Below, one piece after another: positions 51,470-61,100 of a stretch of DNA of 64,000 bases; positions within the stretch are counted from its first letter, which is position 1, and every line of letters begins with the position of its first letter. The position numbers and the translations under genes are program-made. Below the pieces are notes generated by a model. The model did no database searches. It saw only the letters and a program-made list of their open reading frames with translations, and was not told the origin of the DNA. Source of the DNA: Pseudomonadota bacterium (GTDB lineage: Bacteria; Bdellovibrionota; UBA1018; CAIMNF01); contig JAIXWV010000027.1 of NCBI GenBank assembly GCA_027491115.1, positions 1-64,000 on the forward strand. The letters are read 5' to 3'.

Positions 51470-52012
51470 TTATCCCCCGAGGATGTTTCCGAAAACGACG
51501 TTCTGAAAGAGAACCTTGAGCTGCTCGGGAACACCGGCTGCATTCGGGGCGGAAATCACACCGTCGGTCTTCTCGATCGTCCGGGCGGCATCCATCACCT
51601 CGACCAGTGTCTCATAAGGGATGCTCCCTTTCGGCATGACCACCAGGTTGTTTTCGCCAGGGAACTCACGTTTGATTTTGACGAGCTCATCATGCACCTG
51701 GATCGCATTGACCCGTCCATTTCCCGATTCGAGATGGGGAATGGTCACGCTCTTGATCCGGTTGAAGGGACTCCAGATCACCACGTCCCGCTCATTCACC
51801 GTCACGGTGAGCTGAAGGGGCTTCTCTTCTTTCACCTGGGGTGGGGATTCACTTTGCGCAGGCAGTGGGGTCTCGATCATGTTCAAGGAGAGAAATGCCA
51901 TGGTGAACATGAGGAATGCGATCATCGTCACGAGCGCATCGAGCATGGGAACCAGGTTGATCTGGACCTCCTGCGGTGGATGGCGGCGTCGGGATGAGGG
52001 GCGCTTCAACAT
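51470..52012 (-). CDS. TolR/ExbD-family motor protein (first copy)
   Basis: 180 residues: a basic, Arg-rich start, then VQINLVPMLDALVTMIAFLMF with the Asp of the ion path, and a periplasmic domain beginning with a Pro-rich stretch (LPAQSESPPQVKEEKP) and ending LVVMPKGSIPYETLVEVMDAAR, typical of ExbD/TolR. Seven bases separate it from the TolQ-like gene. It differs clearly from the second copy, so the motor is probably heteromeric. Confidence 0.87.
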   Translation of the reverse strand: MLKRPSSRRRHPPQEVQINLVPMLDALVTMIAFLMFTMAFLSLNMIETPLPAQSESPPQVKEEKPLQLTVTVNERDVVIWSPFNRIKSVTIPHLESGNGRVNAIQVHDELVKIKREFPGENNLVVMPKGSIPYETLVEVMDAARTIEKTDGVISAPNAAGVPEQLKVLFQNVVFGNILGG

Positions 52013-52021
52013 GTGTTCCGC

Positions 52022-52675
52022 TCACTTCTCCGAAGAGTGTTGGACTTTTCTTGCTGAAATGAGGTCGAGCAACTTGACGCTGTATTCATCGATGTCCGAG
52101 ACGATAGCTGAAGCCCGGGAGGAGAGGATAGCATGGGCTACCATGGCCAGGATGGCGACCAGAAGACCGAATGCGGTTGCATACATCGCCTCGGAGATCC
52201 CGGCTGACAGTGCTTGTTGGCGTTGGGCGGGGTCGACCATGCTCGCGATCGCCGAAAAGGAACCGATCAGACCCAGGATGGTTCCCAGGAGTCCGAACAG
52301 GGTGGACAGGTTGGCGATGGTCGCCAGGAACGGGAGATTCCGTTCCACTTGTGGAATCACTTCGAGTGAGGCGGCATCAATGGCGTTCTGGATCTGCTCC
52401 TCGGAGCGGGAGGCCCGCATCAATCCGGCTTTCAGCACCTTAGGAAGGGCGGCGTCCTGCTTGGCATTGCAAACCCGGATCGCCCCATCGAGGTCATTGT
52501 TGAGAATGTAGGTCTGGATTTCCGCCATGAAAGGCTTGCCCTTCACATAAAGGCTTCCGTAAAGCCTGACTGAGCGCTCAATGATGAATCCGACAGCGAA
52601 GACCAGGGCGGCCAGAATGAATATGGCGGCAAAACCGGCGGTGGAAAGCAGTTTGACGATGTACAAAGTGTTCAT
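52022..52675 (-). CDS. TolQ/ExbB/MotA-family motor protein
   Basis: 217 residues with three membrane helices at about 10-30, 115-140 and 160-182. NLPFLATIANLSTLFGLLGTILGLIGSFSAI and SAGISEAMYATAFGLLVAILAMVAHAIL are the conserved helix-2 and helix-3 regions of TolQ/ExbB. First gene of the TolQ-TolR-TolR operon. Without Pal, TolA or TolB here, and with two TolR proteins, a gliding (AglRQS-like) or uptake motor is more likely than the Tol-Pal system. Confidence 0.9.
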   Translation of the reverse strand: MNTLYIVKLLSTAGFAAIFILAALVFAVGFIIERSVRLYGSLYVKGKPFMAEIQTYILNNDLDGAIRVCNAKQDAALPKVLKAGLMRASRSEEQIQNAIDAASLEVIPQVERNLPFLATIANLSTLFGLLGTILGLIGSFSAIASMVDPAQRQQALSAGISEAMYATAFGLLVAILAMVAHAILSSRASAIVSDIDEYSVKLLDLISARKVQHSSEK

Positions 52676-52761
52676 CCGGTGATTCTCCTCAGTGGGTACA
52701 TAAAGCTGTTCGGGGTTCCATGTCCATTCTAGGAGCTAGATCCGGAAAGGGCAAAGATAAA

Positions 52762-52797
52762 AGCTAAAAAGGACCGAGGCTTAGGCCCCAGTCCTTT
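52762..52797 (-). terminator. Rho-independent terminator of trxA
   Basis: On the minus strand AAAGGAC and GTCCTTT pair, with an inner GGC/GCC stem, followed by a T-rich tail. It lies 30 bases after the thioredoxin stop. Confidence 0.88.
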
Positions 52798-52826
52798 CGT
52801 CAGTAATTTGTGCGCATTGCGCTGTA

Positions 52827-53159
52827 TTAGAGGTGTTTCTGCACCACCGACACAAAGCTGTCTTTCGGCTGGTTGCCGACCAGCTGATCCACGACCTGGC
52901 CACCCTTGAAGAACAGGATGGTCGGAATCCCGCGGATATTGAATTTTTGCGCCGCACCAGGATGCTCGTCCACGTTCATCTTGTAGACCTTCACCTTACC
53001 CTCGTACTGGTCGGCCAAGGCGTCGATAGTGGGGCCCAGAGCTTTGCAGGGTCCGCACCACTCCGCCCAGAAATCCACCATGGTCAGGCCTGGTTGAGCC
53101 ATGACTTCGGTGTTGAAATTGTCGTCGGTCGCTACCAAAACATTTTTTGAATTCGCCAT
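52827..53159 (-). CDS. trxA: Thioredoxin
   Basis: 110 residues with the active site WAEWCGPCKAL, the cis-proline loop IRGIPTILFF and KMNVDEHP. These are the defining parts of cytoplasmic thioredoxin 1, which reduces disulfides in ribonucleotide reductase and other proteins. The frame is open upstream to 53543, but the ATG at 53159 gives the standard protein. It is divergent from gmhA with 69 bases between. Confidence 0.96.
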   Translation of the reverse strand: MANSKNVLVATDDNFNTEVMAQPGLTMVDFWAEWCGPCKALGPTIDALADQYEGKVKVYKMNVDEHPGAAQKFNIRGIPTILFFKGGQVVDQLVGNQPKDSFVSVVQKHL

Positions 53160-53228
53160 GTTTCTGTCGTAACACTGAAAGCAGAAATATCCAAATAGAA
53201 GCACTCGATGAAAGGGTCGATAAAAACA

Positions 53229-53813
53229 ATGGATTCCATCAGAGAATACATCCGTGGCACCTTCGAAGAGTCCATCCGGGCCAAACAGCGTTTTCTGGAC
53301 GAGCACCTTGATACCGTGATCGATGCTTGTCGCGTGATTTCGGACTCGATCCGGTCCGGTGGAAAGCTCATGATCTGTGGCAATGGCGGGTCCGCTGCCG
53401 ACGCTCAGCACATGGCAGCCGAGATGGTCGGCCGGATGTTGATCGAGCGCAATCCTCTTCCAGCACTTGCTCTCACCACAGACACTTCGAATCTCACTGC
53501 GATTGCCAACGACTACTCTTACGATGTCATTTTTGAGAAGCAAGTTCTCGGCCTCGGCAGGAGTGGAGATGTCCTCCTAGCCATTTCCACTTCGGGGAAC
53601 TCCAAAAATGTGATCAAAGCCGTAGAGGCCGCCAAAGCTCGAGGGATGAAAGTTGTTTCGATGACCGGTGGGACCGGAGGCAAACTGCGGGACCTTTCGG
53701 ATGTGAATCTCAATGTCGCGGGCGGATCGAATTCGAGCCGGATCCAGGAAACCCATATTTTCATCGTTCATTCACTCGTTGATGTCATGGATCGATTTTT
53801 CCTGAAGGCTTGA
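53229..53813 (+). CDS. gmhA: Phosphoheptose isomerase (SIS domain)
   Basis: 194 residues from ATG 53229 (MDSIREYIRGTF aligns with the usual GmhA start; ATG 53208 adds 7 residues). SIS-domain motifs are GGKLMICGNGGSAADAQHMAAEM, AIANDYSYDVIF, LAISTSGNSKNVIKAVEAAK and the C-terminal SRIQETHIFIVHSLVD with the zinc-site Glu/His. It converts sedoheptulose-7-phosphate to heptose-7-phosphate for the LPS inner core, which points to a Gram-negative cell. The RDD gene follows after 8 bases. Confidence 0.93.
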   Translation: MDSIREYIRGTFEESIRAKQRFLDEHLDTVIDACRVISDSIRSGGKLMICGNGGSAADAQHMAAEMVGRMLIERNPLPALALTTDTSNLTAIANDYSYDVIFEKQVLGLGRSGDVLLAISTSGNSKNVIKAVEAAKARGMKVVSMTGGTGGKLRDLSDVNLNVAGGSNSSRIQETHIFIVHSLVDVMDRFFLKA

Positions 53814-53821
53814 GTTAAACG

Positions 53822-54244
53822 GTGCAATACGCAAGTTTACAATCCCGCCTGTTTGCCAAGTTCATTGACCTCCTGATCGTCTTCATGCTCGGCAGGGCAC
53901 TCGGAACCTCAGGAGCGGTGCTAGGATTTGTTTATTCCATCGTGGCGGACGGACTTCCGGTTGAGAAGCTGAGGGGGCAGAGCCTTGGCAAGAAGTGGGT
54001 CGGTATCCGGGTCGTGGATCACGAGGGTCGTCCTGTCGGACTCAAGACTTCGGTGATCCGGAACATTCCGGTCGGCTTCGTGACCTTCCTGATGATTATC
54101 CCGTTCTGGGGTTGGATCCTTTCCGCATTGGTCGGAATCCCTCTGGGTTTGATCGAGCTCAGCTTGATCGCCCGTGCGGAACAGCATCAGCGGCTCGGCG
54201 ATGTCATGGCCGACAGTCTCGTTCGGAAAGGCCCGCTCTCTTGA
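53822..54244 (+). CDS. RDD-family membrane protein
   Basis: 140 residues from a GTG start. RLFAKFIDLLIVFMLG near the beginning holds the Arg and Asp that name the family; GQSLGKKWVGIRVVDHEG and VIRNIPVG follow, with two or three membrane helices and QRLGDVMADSLVRK at the end. RDD proteins are of varied or unknown role, some in ion homeostasis. Its stop overlaps the TTG start of polA. Confidence 0.85.
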   Translation: MQYASLQSRLFAKFIDLLIVFMLGRALGTSGAVLGFVYSIVADGLPVEKLRGQSLGKKWVGIRVVDHEGRPVGLKTSVIRNIPVGFVTFLMIIPFWGWILSALVGIPLGLIELSLIARAEQHQRLGDVMADSLVRKGPLS

Positions 54245-56964
54245 ATAACCGCTACAACACGCTCTATCTGGTCGACATCAGTTCGTTTATTTTCAGGGCG
54301 TTCTACGCAGTGAGAGAATTGACCGCTCCGGACGGTACCCCGGTCAATGCAGTCTACGGAGTGGCCACCATGCTTGGCCGCCTCATTGATGAGGCTGGAC
54401 CTCGGTATCTCGCAGTGGTCTACGATTCCAAAGAACCGTCCTTCCGGAAAATCCGTTATCCGGAGTACAAAGCGAACCGTTCCGCTCCGCCCGACATGCT
54501 CATTCCCCAATTCGATTTGATTGAAAAGCTCGTGGGAGTGATGGGGATTCCGTCCTTTCGGCAGAGCGGGGTCGAAGCTGATGATCTGATCGCCACACTC
54601 AACCGCCAGTGGATCTCAAGCGATACCCATCACCGGACGGTCATCGTTTCAGGGGACAAGGATCTCATGGCCCTGGTGAATTCCAAGACCCAGCTTTGGG
54701 ACACGATGAAGGAGATTCACTACACTCCACACGAAGTCCAGGAAAAGTTCGGAGTCGAGCCGTCCCAGGTCCGCGACTATCTGGCCATGGTGGGGGATTC
54801 TTCCGACAATATTCCGGGCATTACGGGGATCGGACCGAAAGGCGCCGAGGTGCTTCTCAAGGAATACCGGACTCTTGAGAGTGTCATCGAGGCTGCCAAG
54901 CAGGGACGAATCAAAGGCAAAAAGGGCGAGATGATCGTAGAGGGTGAGTCCGCAGCGCTGCTGTCCCAGGAACTCGCCACACTGAAGGAAGATGTCCCTC
55001 TCCAGATTTCACCGGAACAGGCGGCATTCGAGTTTCGAGTGACCCGGCCCTTGCTTGATTTCGTCAAGCACTACAATTTCCGTTCGCTCGTTTCGAAGTA
55101 CTCTTCTTTGGGTTCCGCCCAGGACGCGCCTCTCGAGGCACCGGTTGAAAACTCGCTGAAACCAGGTTTTCACACCATCAGTACAGCTGCGCAACTGCGC
55201 GACCTGGCAATGAAGATCCGTGAGAAGAAACGATTCGCCTTCGACACCGAAACCACTTCGCTGGACCCGCGCCGTGCCCGTTTGGTCGGGATCGCAATAT
55301 CGGTGGATCCGGAGAACGGGTATTATATCCCGGTCGGGCACGAGCTCACCCTGGAATCGAAGATCCCGCAGTTGGAACTCGAAACCGTGATCGGTGAATT
55401 GAAACCCTTGCTCGAGGACCCTTCCATTCTGAAGATCGGTCAGAATTTGAAATACGACATCCGGGTGATGCGGTCCCAAGGCGTGGATCTGCTGGGTATC
55501 GAGGCCGACACCATGGTCGCTGCCTACGCTTTGGATTCCAGTGGCCGTCACAACCTCGATTTCCTTGCTAAGAAGTACCTGGGGTACAATATGAAAACCT
55601 ACGAGGAGGTCACCGGGAAGGGAGCTTCCCAGATAGGGTTCGACCAGGTTTCGATCGAAGAGGCGACACGGTATTCTGCCGAAGATGCTTGGGCCGCTTT
55701 TTTGCTCTGGGAGAGGCTCCGCTCCGAGGTGAGCCGCGCCGGTGTGGACCGGCTCTTCCGTGAGGTCGATCTCCCGATGGTTGGAGTGGTCGCCGATATG
55801 GAAGACGCCGGAATCAAGGTGGATGTTCCGTTCCTGAAGACCCTTGAGCAGGAGTTCGAGAAAGACCTGAAGGCGATCGAACAGCGGATTTTGTCCTATT
55901 CAAAGAATCCCGGATTGAATCTGAATTCCCCGAAACAGCTGGCGGGGTTCCTCTTTGAGGAGTTGAAGCTTCCGCCTCAGTCCAAGACGAAAACGGGATA
56001 TTCTACGGATGCATCGGTTCTTGAAGCATTGGCCCCGATGCACGAGGCTCCTCGCTTGTTGCTCGAGTTCCGGGAGATTTCGAAGTTGAAGGGGACCTAC
56101 GTTCAGCCCCTGCAAGAGCTTCGGGATGCGCAAGACAGCCGCATCCGGACCAGTTTCCACCTGACGGGGACGGCCACCGGGCGACTCTCCAGTTCCGATC
56201 CGAATCTTCAGAACATTCCGACCCGGTCGACCCGCGGCCAGCGTATCCGGGAAGCCTTTGTTGCGGAGGCCGGTGCCAAGTTGATCTCTGCCGATTATTC
56301 CCAGATCGAGCTCCGGATTCTCGCCCATTTGAGTGGTGATCCGGTACTGTGTGAATCCTTTCGTTCGGGTGAGGATGTCCACCGGAGGACGGCGAGCGGT
56401 ATTTTCAAGAAAGACCCGTCGAAGGTCACGGATGAGGAGCGCTCGTTCGCGAAGGCCATCAACTTCGGACTGATGTACGGCAAGACGGTGTTCGGTCTTG
56501 CCGAGGAACTCCACATTCCGAGAGGCGAAGCCAAGGCCATGATCGAGAGCTATTTCCACCGTTACTCGGGTGTGAAGTCATTCCTCGACTCCCAGGTGGC
56601 GGCCGCTCATGCCGACGGTTTTGTGACCACACTTCTGGGTCGGAAACGGATGCTCCCTGAGATCCGTTCTTCGAACGCCGCGGTGAGGGCCAATGCCGAA
56701 CGGATGGCCATGAACAGCCCGATTCAAGGGACGGCTTCGGATCTGATCAAAGTGGCGATGGTCCGTCTGCACCGAGAATTGAAGGGGCGTGATCTTCGGG
56801 CGAGGATCCTGCTCCAGGTCCATGACGAATTGGTGCTCGAGTGCCCGGATGAAGAGATCGATACCGTTCGTGAACTGCTCCGGGTGACGATGGAAAGTGC
56901 GATCGAACTCAAGGTTCCCCTGGTTGTCAATGTTTCCACCGGTTCCCGTTGGTCGGAGCTATGA
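54241..56964 (+). CDS. polA: DNA polymerase I
   Basis: 907 residues from a TTG start that overlaps the RDD stop (TTGA); the open frame extends back to 53995. N-terminal 5'-nuclease (YLVDISSFIFRAFYAVREL, SGVEADDLIATL, VSGDKDLMALV, GDSSDNIPGI), 3'-5' exonuclease with intact acidic residues (RFAFDTETTSLD, NLKYDIRVM, YSAEDAWAAF), and polymerase with motif A SADYSQIELRILAHLSGD, the O-helix KAINFGLMYG and motif C LQVHDELVLEC. Complete proofreading distinguishes it from the proofreading-deficient Taq type. It processes Okazaki fragments and repair gaps. Confidence 0.97.
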   Translation: MNNRYNTLYLVDISSFIFRAFYAVRELTAPDGTPVNAVYGVATMLGRLIDEAGPRYLAVVYDSKEPSFRKIRYPEYKANRSAPPDMLIPQFDLIEKLVGVMGIPSFRQSGVEADDLIATLNRQWISSDTHHRTVIVSGDKDLMALVNSKTQLWDTMKEIHYTPHEVQEKFGVEPSQVRDYLAMVGDSSDNIPGITGIGPKGAEVLLKEYRTLESVIEAAKQGRIKGKKGEMIVEGESAALLSQELATLKEDVPLQISPEQAAFEFRVTRPLLDFVKHYNFRSLVSKYSSLGSAQDAPLEAPVENSLKPGFHTISTAAQLRDLAMKIREKKRFAFDTETTSLDPRRARLVGIAISVDPENGYYIPVGHELTLESKIPQLELETVIGELKPLLEDPSILKIGQNLKYDIRVMRSQGVDLLGIEADTMVAAYALDSSGRHNLDFLAKKYLGYNMKTYEEVTGKGASQIGFDQVSIEEATRYSAEDAWAAFLLWERLRSEVSRAGVDRLFREVDLPMVGVVADMEDAGIKVDVPFLKTLEQEFEKDLKAIEQRILSYSKNPGLNLNSPKQLAGFLFEELKLPPQSKTKTGYSTDASVLEALAPMHEAPRLLLEFREISKLKGTYVQPLQELRDAQDSRIRTSFHLTGTATGRLSSSDPNLQNIPTRSTRGQRIREAFVAEAGAKLISADYSQIELRILAHLSGDPVLCESFRSGEDVHRRTASGIFKKDPSKVTDEERSFAKAINFGLMYGKTVFGLAEELHIPRGEAKAMIESYFHRYSGVKSFLDSQVAAAHADGFVTTLLGRKRMLPEIRSSNAAVRANAERMAMNSPIQGTASDLIKVAMVRLHRELKGRDLRARILLQVHDELVLECPDEEIDTVRELLRVTMESAIELKVPLVVNVSTGSRWSEL

Positions 56965-58136
56965 GCATGGCTCGACCGTTACTTCGCAAACCCGGCATTT
57001 CGCCCGGGACTTTGATCGAAGCGGTGGAAGGCACGGCGCCCTTTGTATTCGGTGGACCGAACGCCCTTTCGGAGGGGAATGCCCGGGGCTTCGTCGGCAT
57101 ACTCAGGAAGGCGAAAGAGACCCTGCCGGACGAGCATGACCTTTGGGATTATTTTGATCTCTGTTTAAGTGCCCACTTTGCAACAGTGGGGACCTTTGTC
57201 CCGACTGATGTCGATCTGGCGATCCGCCAGAAACTCTGGAAAGGGGTTCAGGCGGAATCCGCTTTTGATCCACTCTGGAACCGGGTGGTGGAAATGGAGA
57301 ACTGGGAGGAAACGGGAGTTTCTGCCCGGGTGGTCAGGACTCCTTCCGGTTTGAAACTTTCCGGGCATCAGGGAGAGTGGTTTTCAGTGGCCATGGGTGC
57401 GTACGGATGTGCCCGGCGGTCGAATCCTCACCGTATCGGAGAGATCCGCGAAGGCATCGAGGCCGTTTGGAAGCTTCAAGAACGGGCACTTTTGGAATTG
57501 AGAGAATCATTCGTTTCGGATCCAGCTCCCTCCAGTATGAAAGACTACCTGTCCGGAGTCGCTGCAGTGGCGCACAATCTGGGTGACCTCGATCGAATGT
57601 TCGACATCTGGGAAGTCGAGGATACCGACATTCTCAAGCGTCGGGTGTACCGGTCCGGCCATGAGGATGCCCGATCTCCTAAACCCTTATTCATCGAAGT
57701 GGGCCGGGTGTATCAGTCCATGATTGCGAGTGAAAATCATCGAAATTTCGCTCTTCGGGGACCGAAAGGCCTCCGGAAGAACCCGAAGTTCCTTCTGCCG
57801 TTCGGCTTGTTCCTGGATGACTGGGGGAAGACGCTGGTGAAAGAGGGACGCCGGACTGGAGAGCTTCAGGAAGGGGATTACCGAGAGATCATCGAGGCTC
57901 TCGTTCTCGGCTGGAAGAAATTGAATCCGCTCTCCATTTACACCTCTCAAGGGTACTCAAGAGCCTTGGCGGGGTTGGCGGCGGGATTTGGTTCAGGCAA
58001 GGTTCTCGAGGGCTTTCTTCCTCCGGCAGTGAGGAAGGAACTACTTGAAGGCGGGTTGAAAACGCTGCTTTCTGTCAGTCAGGAAGCTTTCGAGAAGAAG
58101 CAAGTGACCCGTTTGAAGGGCTTGCTGCTTTCCTGA
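56961..58136 (+). CDS. Uncharacterised protein downstream of polA
   Basis: 391 residues from ATG 56961 overlapping the polA stop (ATGA). No signal peptide or membrane helix. The sequence is mixed helix with many Trp and Arg residues (LWDYFDLCLSAHF, LWNRVVEMENWEETGVSARV, MGAYGCARRSNPHRIGEIRE, AALVLGWKKLNPLSIYTSQGYS-like C-terminal helices). I do not recognise a family. Coupling to polA suggests a shared promoter, not necessarily a shared function. Confidence 0.7.
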   Translation: MSMARPLLRKPGISPGTLIEAVEGTAPFVFGGPNALSEGNARGFVGILRKAKETLPDEHDLWDYFDLCLSAHFATVGTFVPTDVDLAIRQKLWKGVQAESAFDPLWNRVVEMENWEETGVSARVVRTPSGLKLSGHQGEWFSVAMGAYGCARRSNPHRIGEIREGIEAVWKLQERALLELRESFVSDPAPSSMKDYLSGVAAVAHNLGDLDRMFDIWEVEDTDILKRRVYRSGHEDARSPKPLFIEVGRVYQSMIASENHRNFALRGPKGLRKNPKFLLPFGLFLDDWGKTLVKEGRRTGELQEGDYREIIEALVLGWKKLNPLSIYTSQGYSRALAGLAAGFGSGKVLEGFLPPAVRKELLEGGLKTLLSVSQEAFEKKQVTRLKGLLLS

Positions 58137-58137
58137 A

Positions 58138-61100
58138 TCAGTCGGCTGAGAACTCGGTCGAGGGGACTGCGATACTCGGGCGGACCATCTGCGAAATCCG
58201 GATCTCATCCAATGCCCCGCCCATGAATCGAGCGGTACCGTTCGTCGTCGAGTTCGGTCCGAAACCGATCCGAAGCGGAGCCGTGGTGGAGGCCAGGGTC
58301 GCACTCCCGACGGTTCCGATGGTTCCGTTGCCGACACTACTTGCCGAAGTATTCCCGAAGAAAAACGAAACGGTACCCGCATTCCAGGTCACTGCGAAGT
58401 AATTCCAAGTGGAAGATCCGGTGGTAGAAATCATAATCCGGCTCGAGGAGACCGATTTCCTGTCGCGCCCAACCGCTTTACCAGAGAAAACCAATTGGTA
58501 CTCCCCGGATCTCTTTGCCTTACGGAGGCGCAGTTCCCAACTCTGTTCAGTGGTCGTTGAACCCGACTTCGAGACCAGGGTGTAGTATTCACCTTCTTTT
58601 AGGTGAGAAGTGAGTTTGACAAACCCTTCAATGGTCATGGTCTTCAAACCCAGGGTGTTCAAAACCTGGCTTCCCGGATTGAAGTACTGGTTGGCGGAGC
58701 TCGGGATCAGGCTGGTCGGGCCGGTGGTCGGGAGTTTACCGGTCAGGTCCAGTGTCGGTGATGCTGTGGAAGAACTCTTCAAACTGTGGTCGAACAAGGA
58801 CCCCGAAGAAGAGTAAAGCGAAGAGTCTTGAAGGGGCACATTTTTTCCGAAGTGATACAGGGCAAGAGTATTGTAAGAAGCTTGCACCCAGGTCCGGGTC
58901 ACAGGCGCACTGCCGTTTCCGGCAGCGTCGAAGGCTCTCACCGTGAAGGTATGAGAACCGTTCGGAATGGAACTGATGAGGTAGGGAGATTGGCACCCCA
59001 CTTCGATTTGTCCTTGATCCATTTGACAGTGGAAGGTCAAGGCGTTTTCCGATGCAGTGAACGCGAACTGTACCGATTTCTCCAGATTTTTATCAGGGGG
59101 TTGGGAGGTGATTTCGACCGTCGGAGCCACAGTATCACGAGTCCAACGAAAGGTTGCCGGGGCAGACTCGACCCCATGGATCGATTGTCGGAATGCATAG
59201 TCTCTGCTTCCATCGGTAGTCGCAGTGAGAGTGAAGCTGAAGGAATTGTTCTGACAAGTCACTTGTCCAGAAGCACCTCCGGTCATGGTGACACTGTAAC
59301 CGGCCTGGCAGGATCCACCCACCGTCATCTGGCTCAGGAAGTTGACGGCCGGATTCTTCACTGGAGAGAGGATCGCGGGCGGAGCGATGGCATTCGAGTT
59401 TCTGATCCACTTGAGGGGCACCGGGAGCGATGTGTTACCAGCCGCGTCCTTTTGTGTGAGGGTGAAGTCGTAGGTCGCATCGGTGGTTTTCTGGATGAGT
59501 GCGGAGAACTGGGCATCTGATCCGCATGGAACACTCAATTGTGCCGCTCCCTGAATCTGAACGGTGGCCAATGCTTCACAGGTGCCAAAAATAATGAGAG
59601 ATCCCGGAGCCGTGATGGGTTGCACAGAAGGCGAGAGCAGCACCACTTTGGCCGGAGCTTGGGTGTCTCGAACCCAGACAAACTCGGTGAAGGATGAGCT
59701 GAAAGAGGTGTTCGGGTTGTCTTGGGTGAAGAGGAAACGGTAGACCCCATCTTGGGATTTGGCGATCTCGAAGGTCGCCGCCCCGTTTTGACAGTCTTTG
59801 GTTGGTGAATGGAGCGGGTTCAGGATCTCTGAGGGATCGACATCTCCTTCCACTCGAATCTCAGCAGGAAGTGGACTGATCAGCGAATCACAGGATGCGG
59901 AGATCACGATGGAGTTCCCATTGCTGTATGTGGGTACGAAGGCAGGGACCAGATTCGGGGATTGGGGAATGCTGGTGTCCCGAGTCCAGCTGAAATCCGT
60001 AAAGGGCGAAAGATTCCCCGCTTGGTCTTTTTGGATCAAACGGAGGGGGTAGGTCCCATCCACTGTTTTTTGGACAGACACTTGAAAGGTTCCATTCGGA
60101 GAACACATGGATTCAGACACTGTCTGAGTTTCATCGCTGATCAGAATCATCAAGGTAGGTTCGCATGATCCTGCCAAAACCAGGGTGTCATCCCCGGAAA
60201 CGAAAGGACTGGAGGCGGGGGTGGTGATCACGAGGGCCCCCGGGCTGGTTGCGTCTCGCTTCCAGATCGTGTTCACCAATCCGGACTCGTTCCCTGCGAG
60301 GTCTTTTTGAGAAACCTGGAAGGAATAGATTCCGTCCGTGGTTTTACTCACCACGAAACTGAAGGCTCCCGTGGAGCAGCTCGTGCTGAAGGTGGAATCT
60401 CCCGTCAGGTTGACGGTGGCACCACTCTCACACGAACCTGAAATCAACAGGGAATCGGAATTGCTGATGAACTCGGGACCCGTAGGTTGAGACAGCACCG
60501 GAAGCTCCGGAGCAACGGTATCCCGTGTCCAATTCAACGAGACGGCACTCGAAGGTACCCCCGTCTGACTGATTTGCCGGACACTAAAGGGGTACGCTCC
60601 GTCCATTCCTTTTTGAACTTGGAATGAGAAGGTCCCGTTTGCACAGGCCTCAGTGACTGAGGCAGCCCCATTCAACTCCACGGTCGCCCCGGTCAGACAG
60701 TTGCCGCTGATCACCAACGAGTTCTGGTTGCTGACCGGATTCCCGGTGGCAGGAACCAGAATTTCAGGCTCGGCCGGGATGGAAGCATCCCGCTTCCAGG
60801 TCAGGTTCGCTACGGCCGACGCGTTTCCGGCCGGATCGGTTTGTGAAACGGTGTACGGATAAGTACCATCGCCGGACTTGTGGACCGTGAAAGTGAATGC
60901 TTGAGCGGCACATGTGACCGATTCTGATGCTTCTCCTCCGATATTGACGGTGGTCCCGTTTTCACACGATCCTTTGATCTCGAGGCTGTCGGCTGCCGAA
61001 AGAAAGGGAGAGGTGGAAGGCGACAGAATTTGAGGAGCGACAGGGGCGACTTGGTCCCGGGTCCAGACAAAGAGGGTTTCATCCGAGACGTTCCCCGCTG

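Noticed and set aside
53160-53543. N-terminal extension of thioredoxin
   Set aside because: It runs through the gmhA gene on the other strand and adds nothing that resembles a domain; the ATG at 53159 gives normal thioredoxin.
53995-54240. Extended start for polA
   Set aside because: It overlaps most of the RDD gene; conserved PolA sequence begins right after the TTG at 54241.
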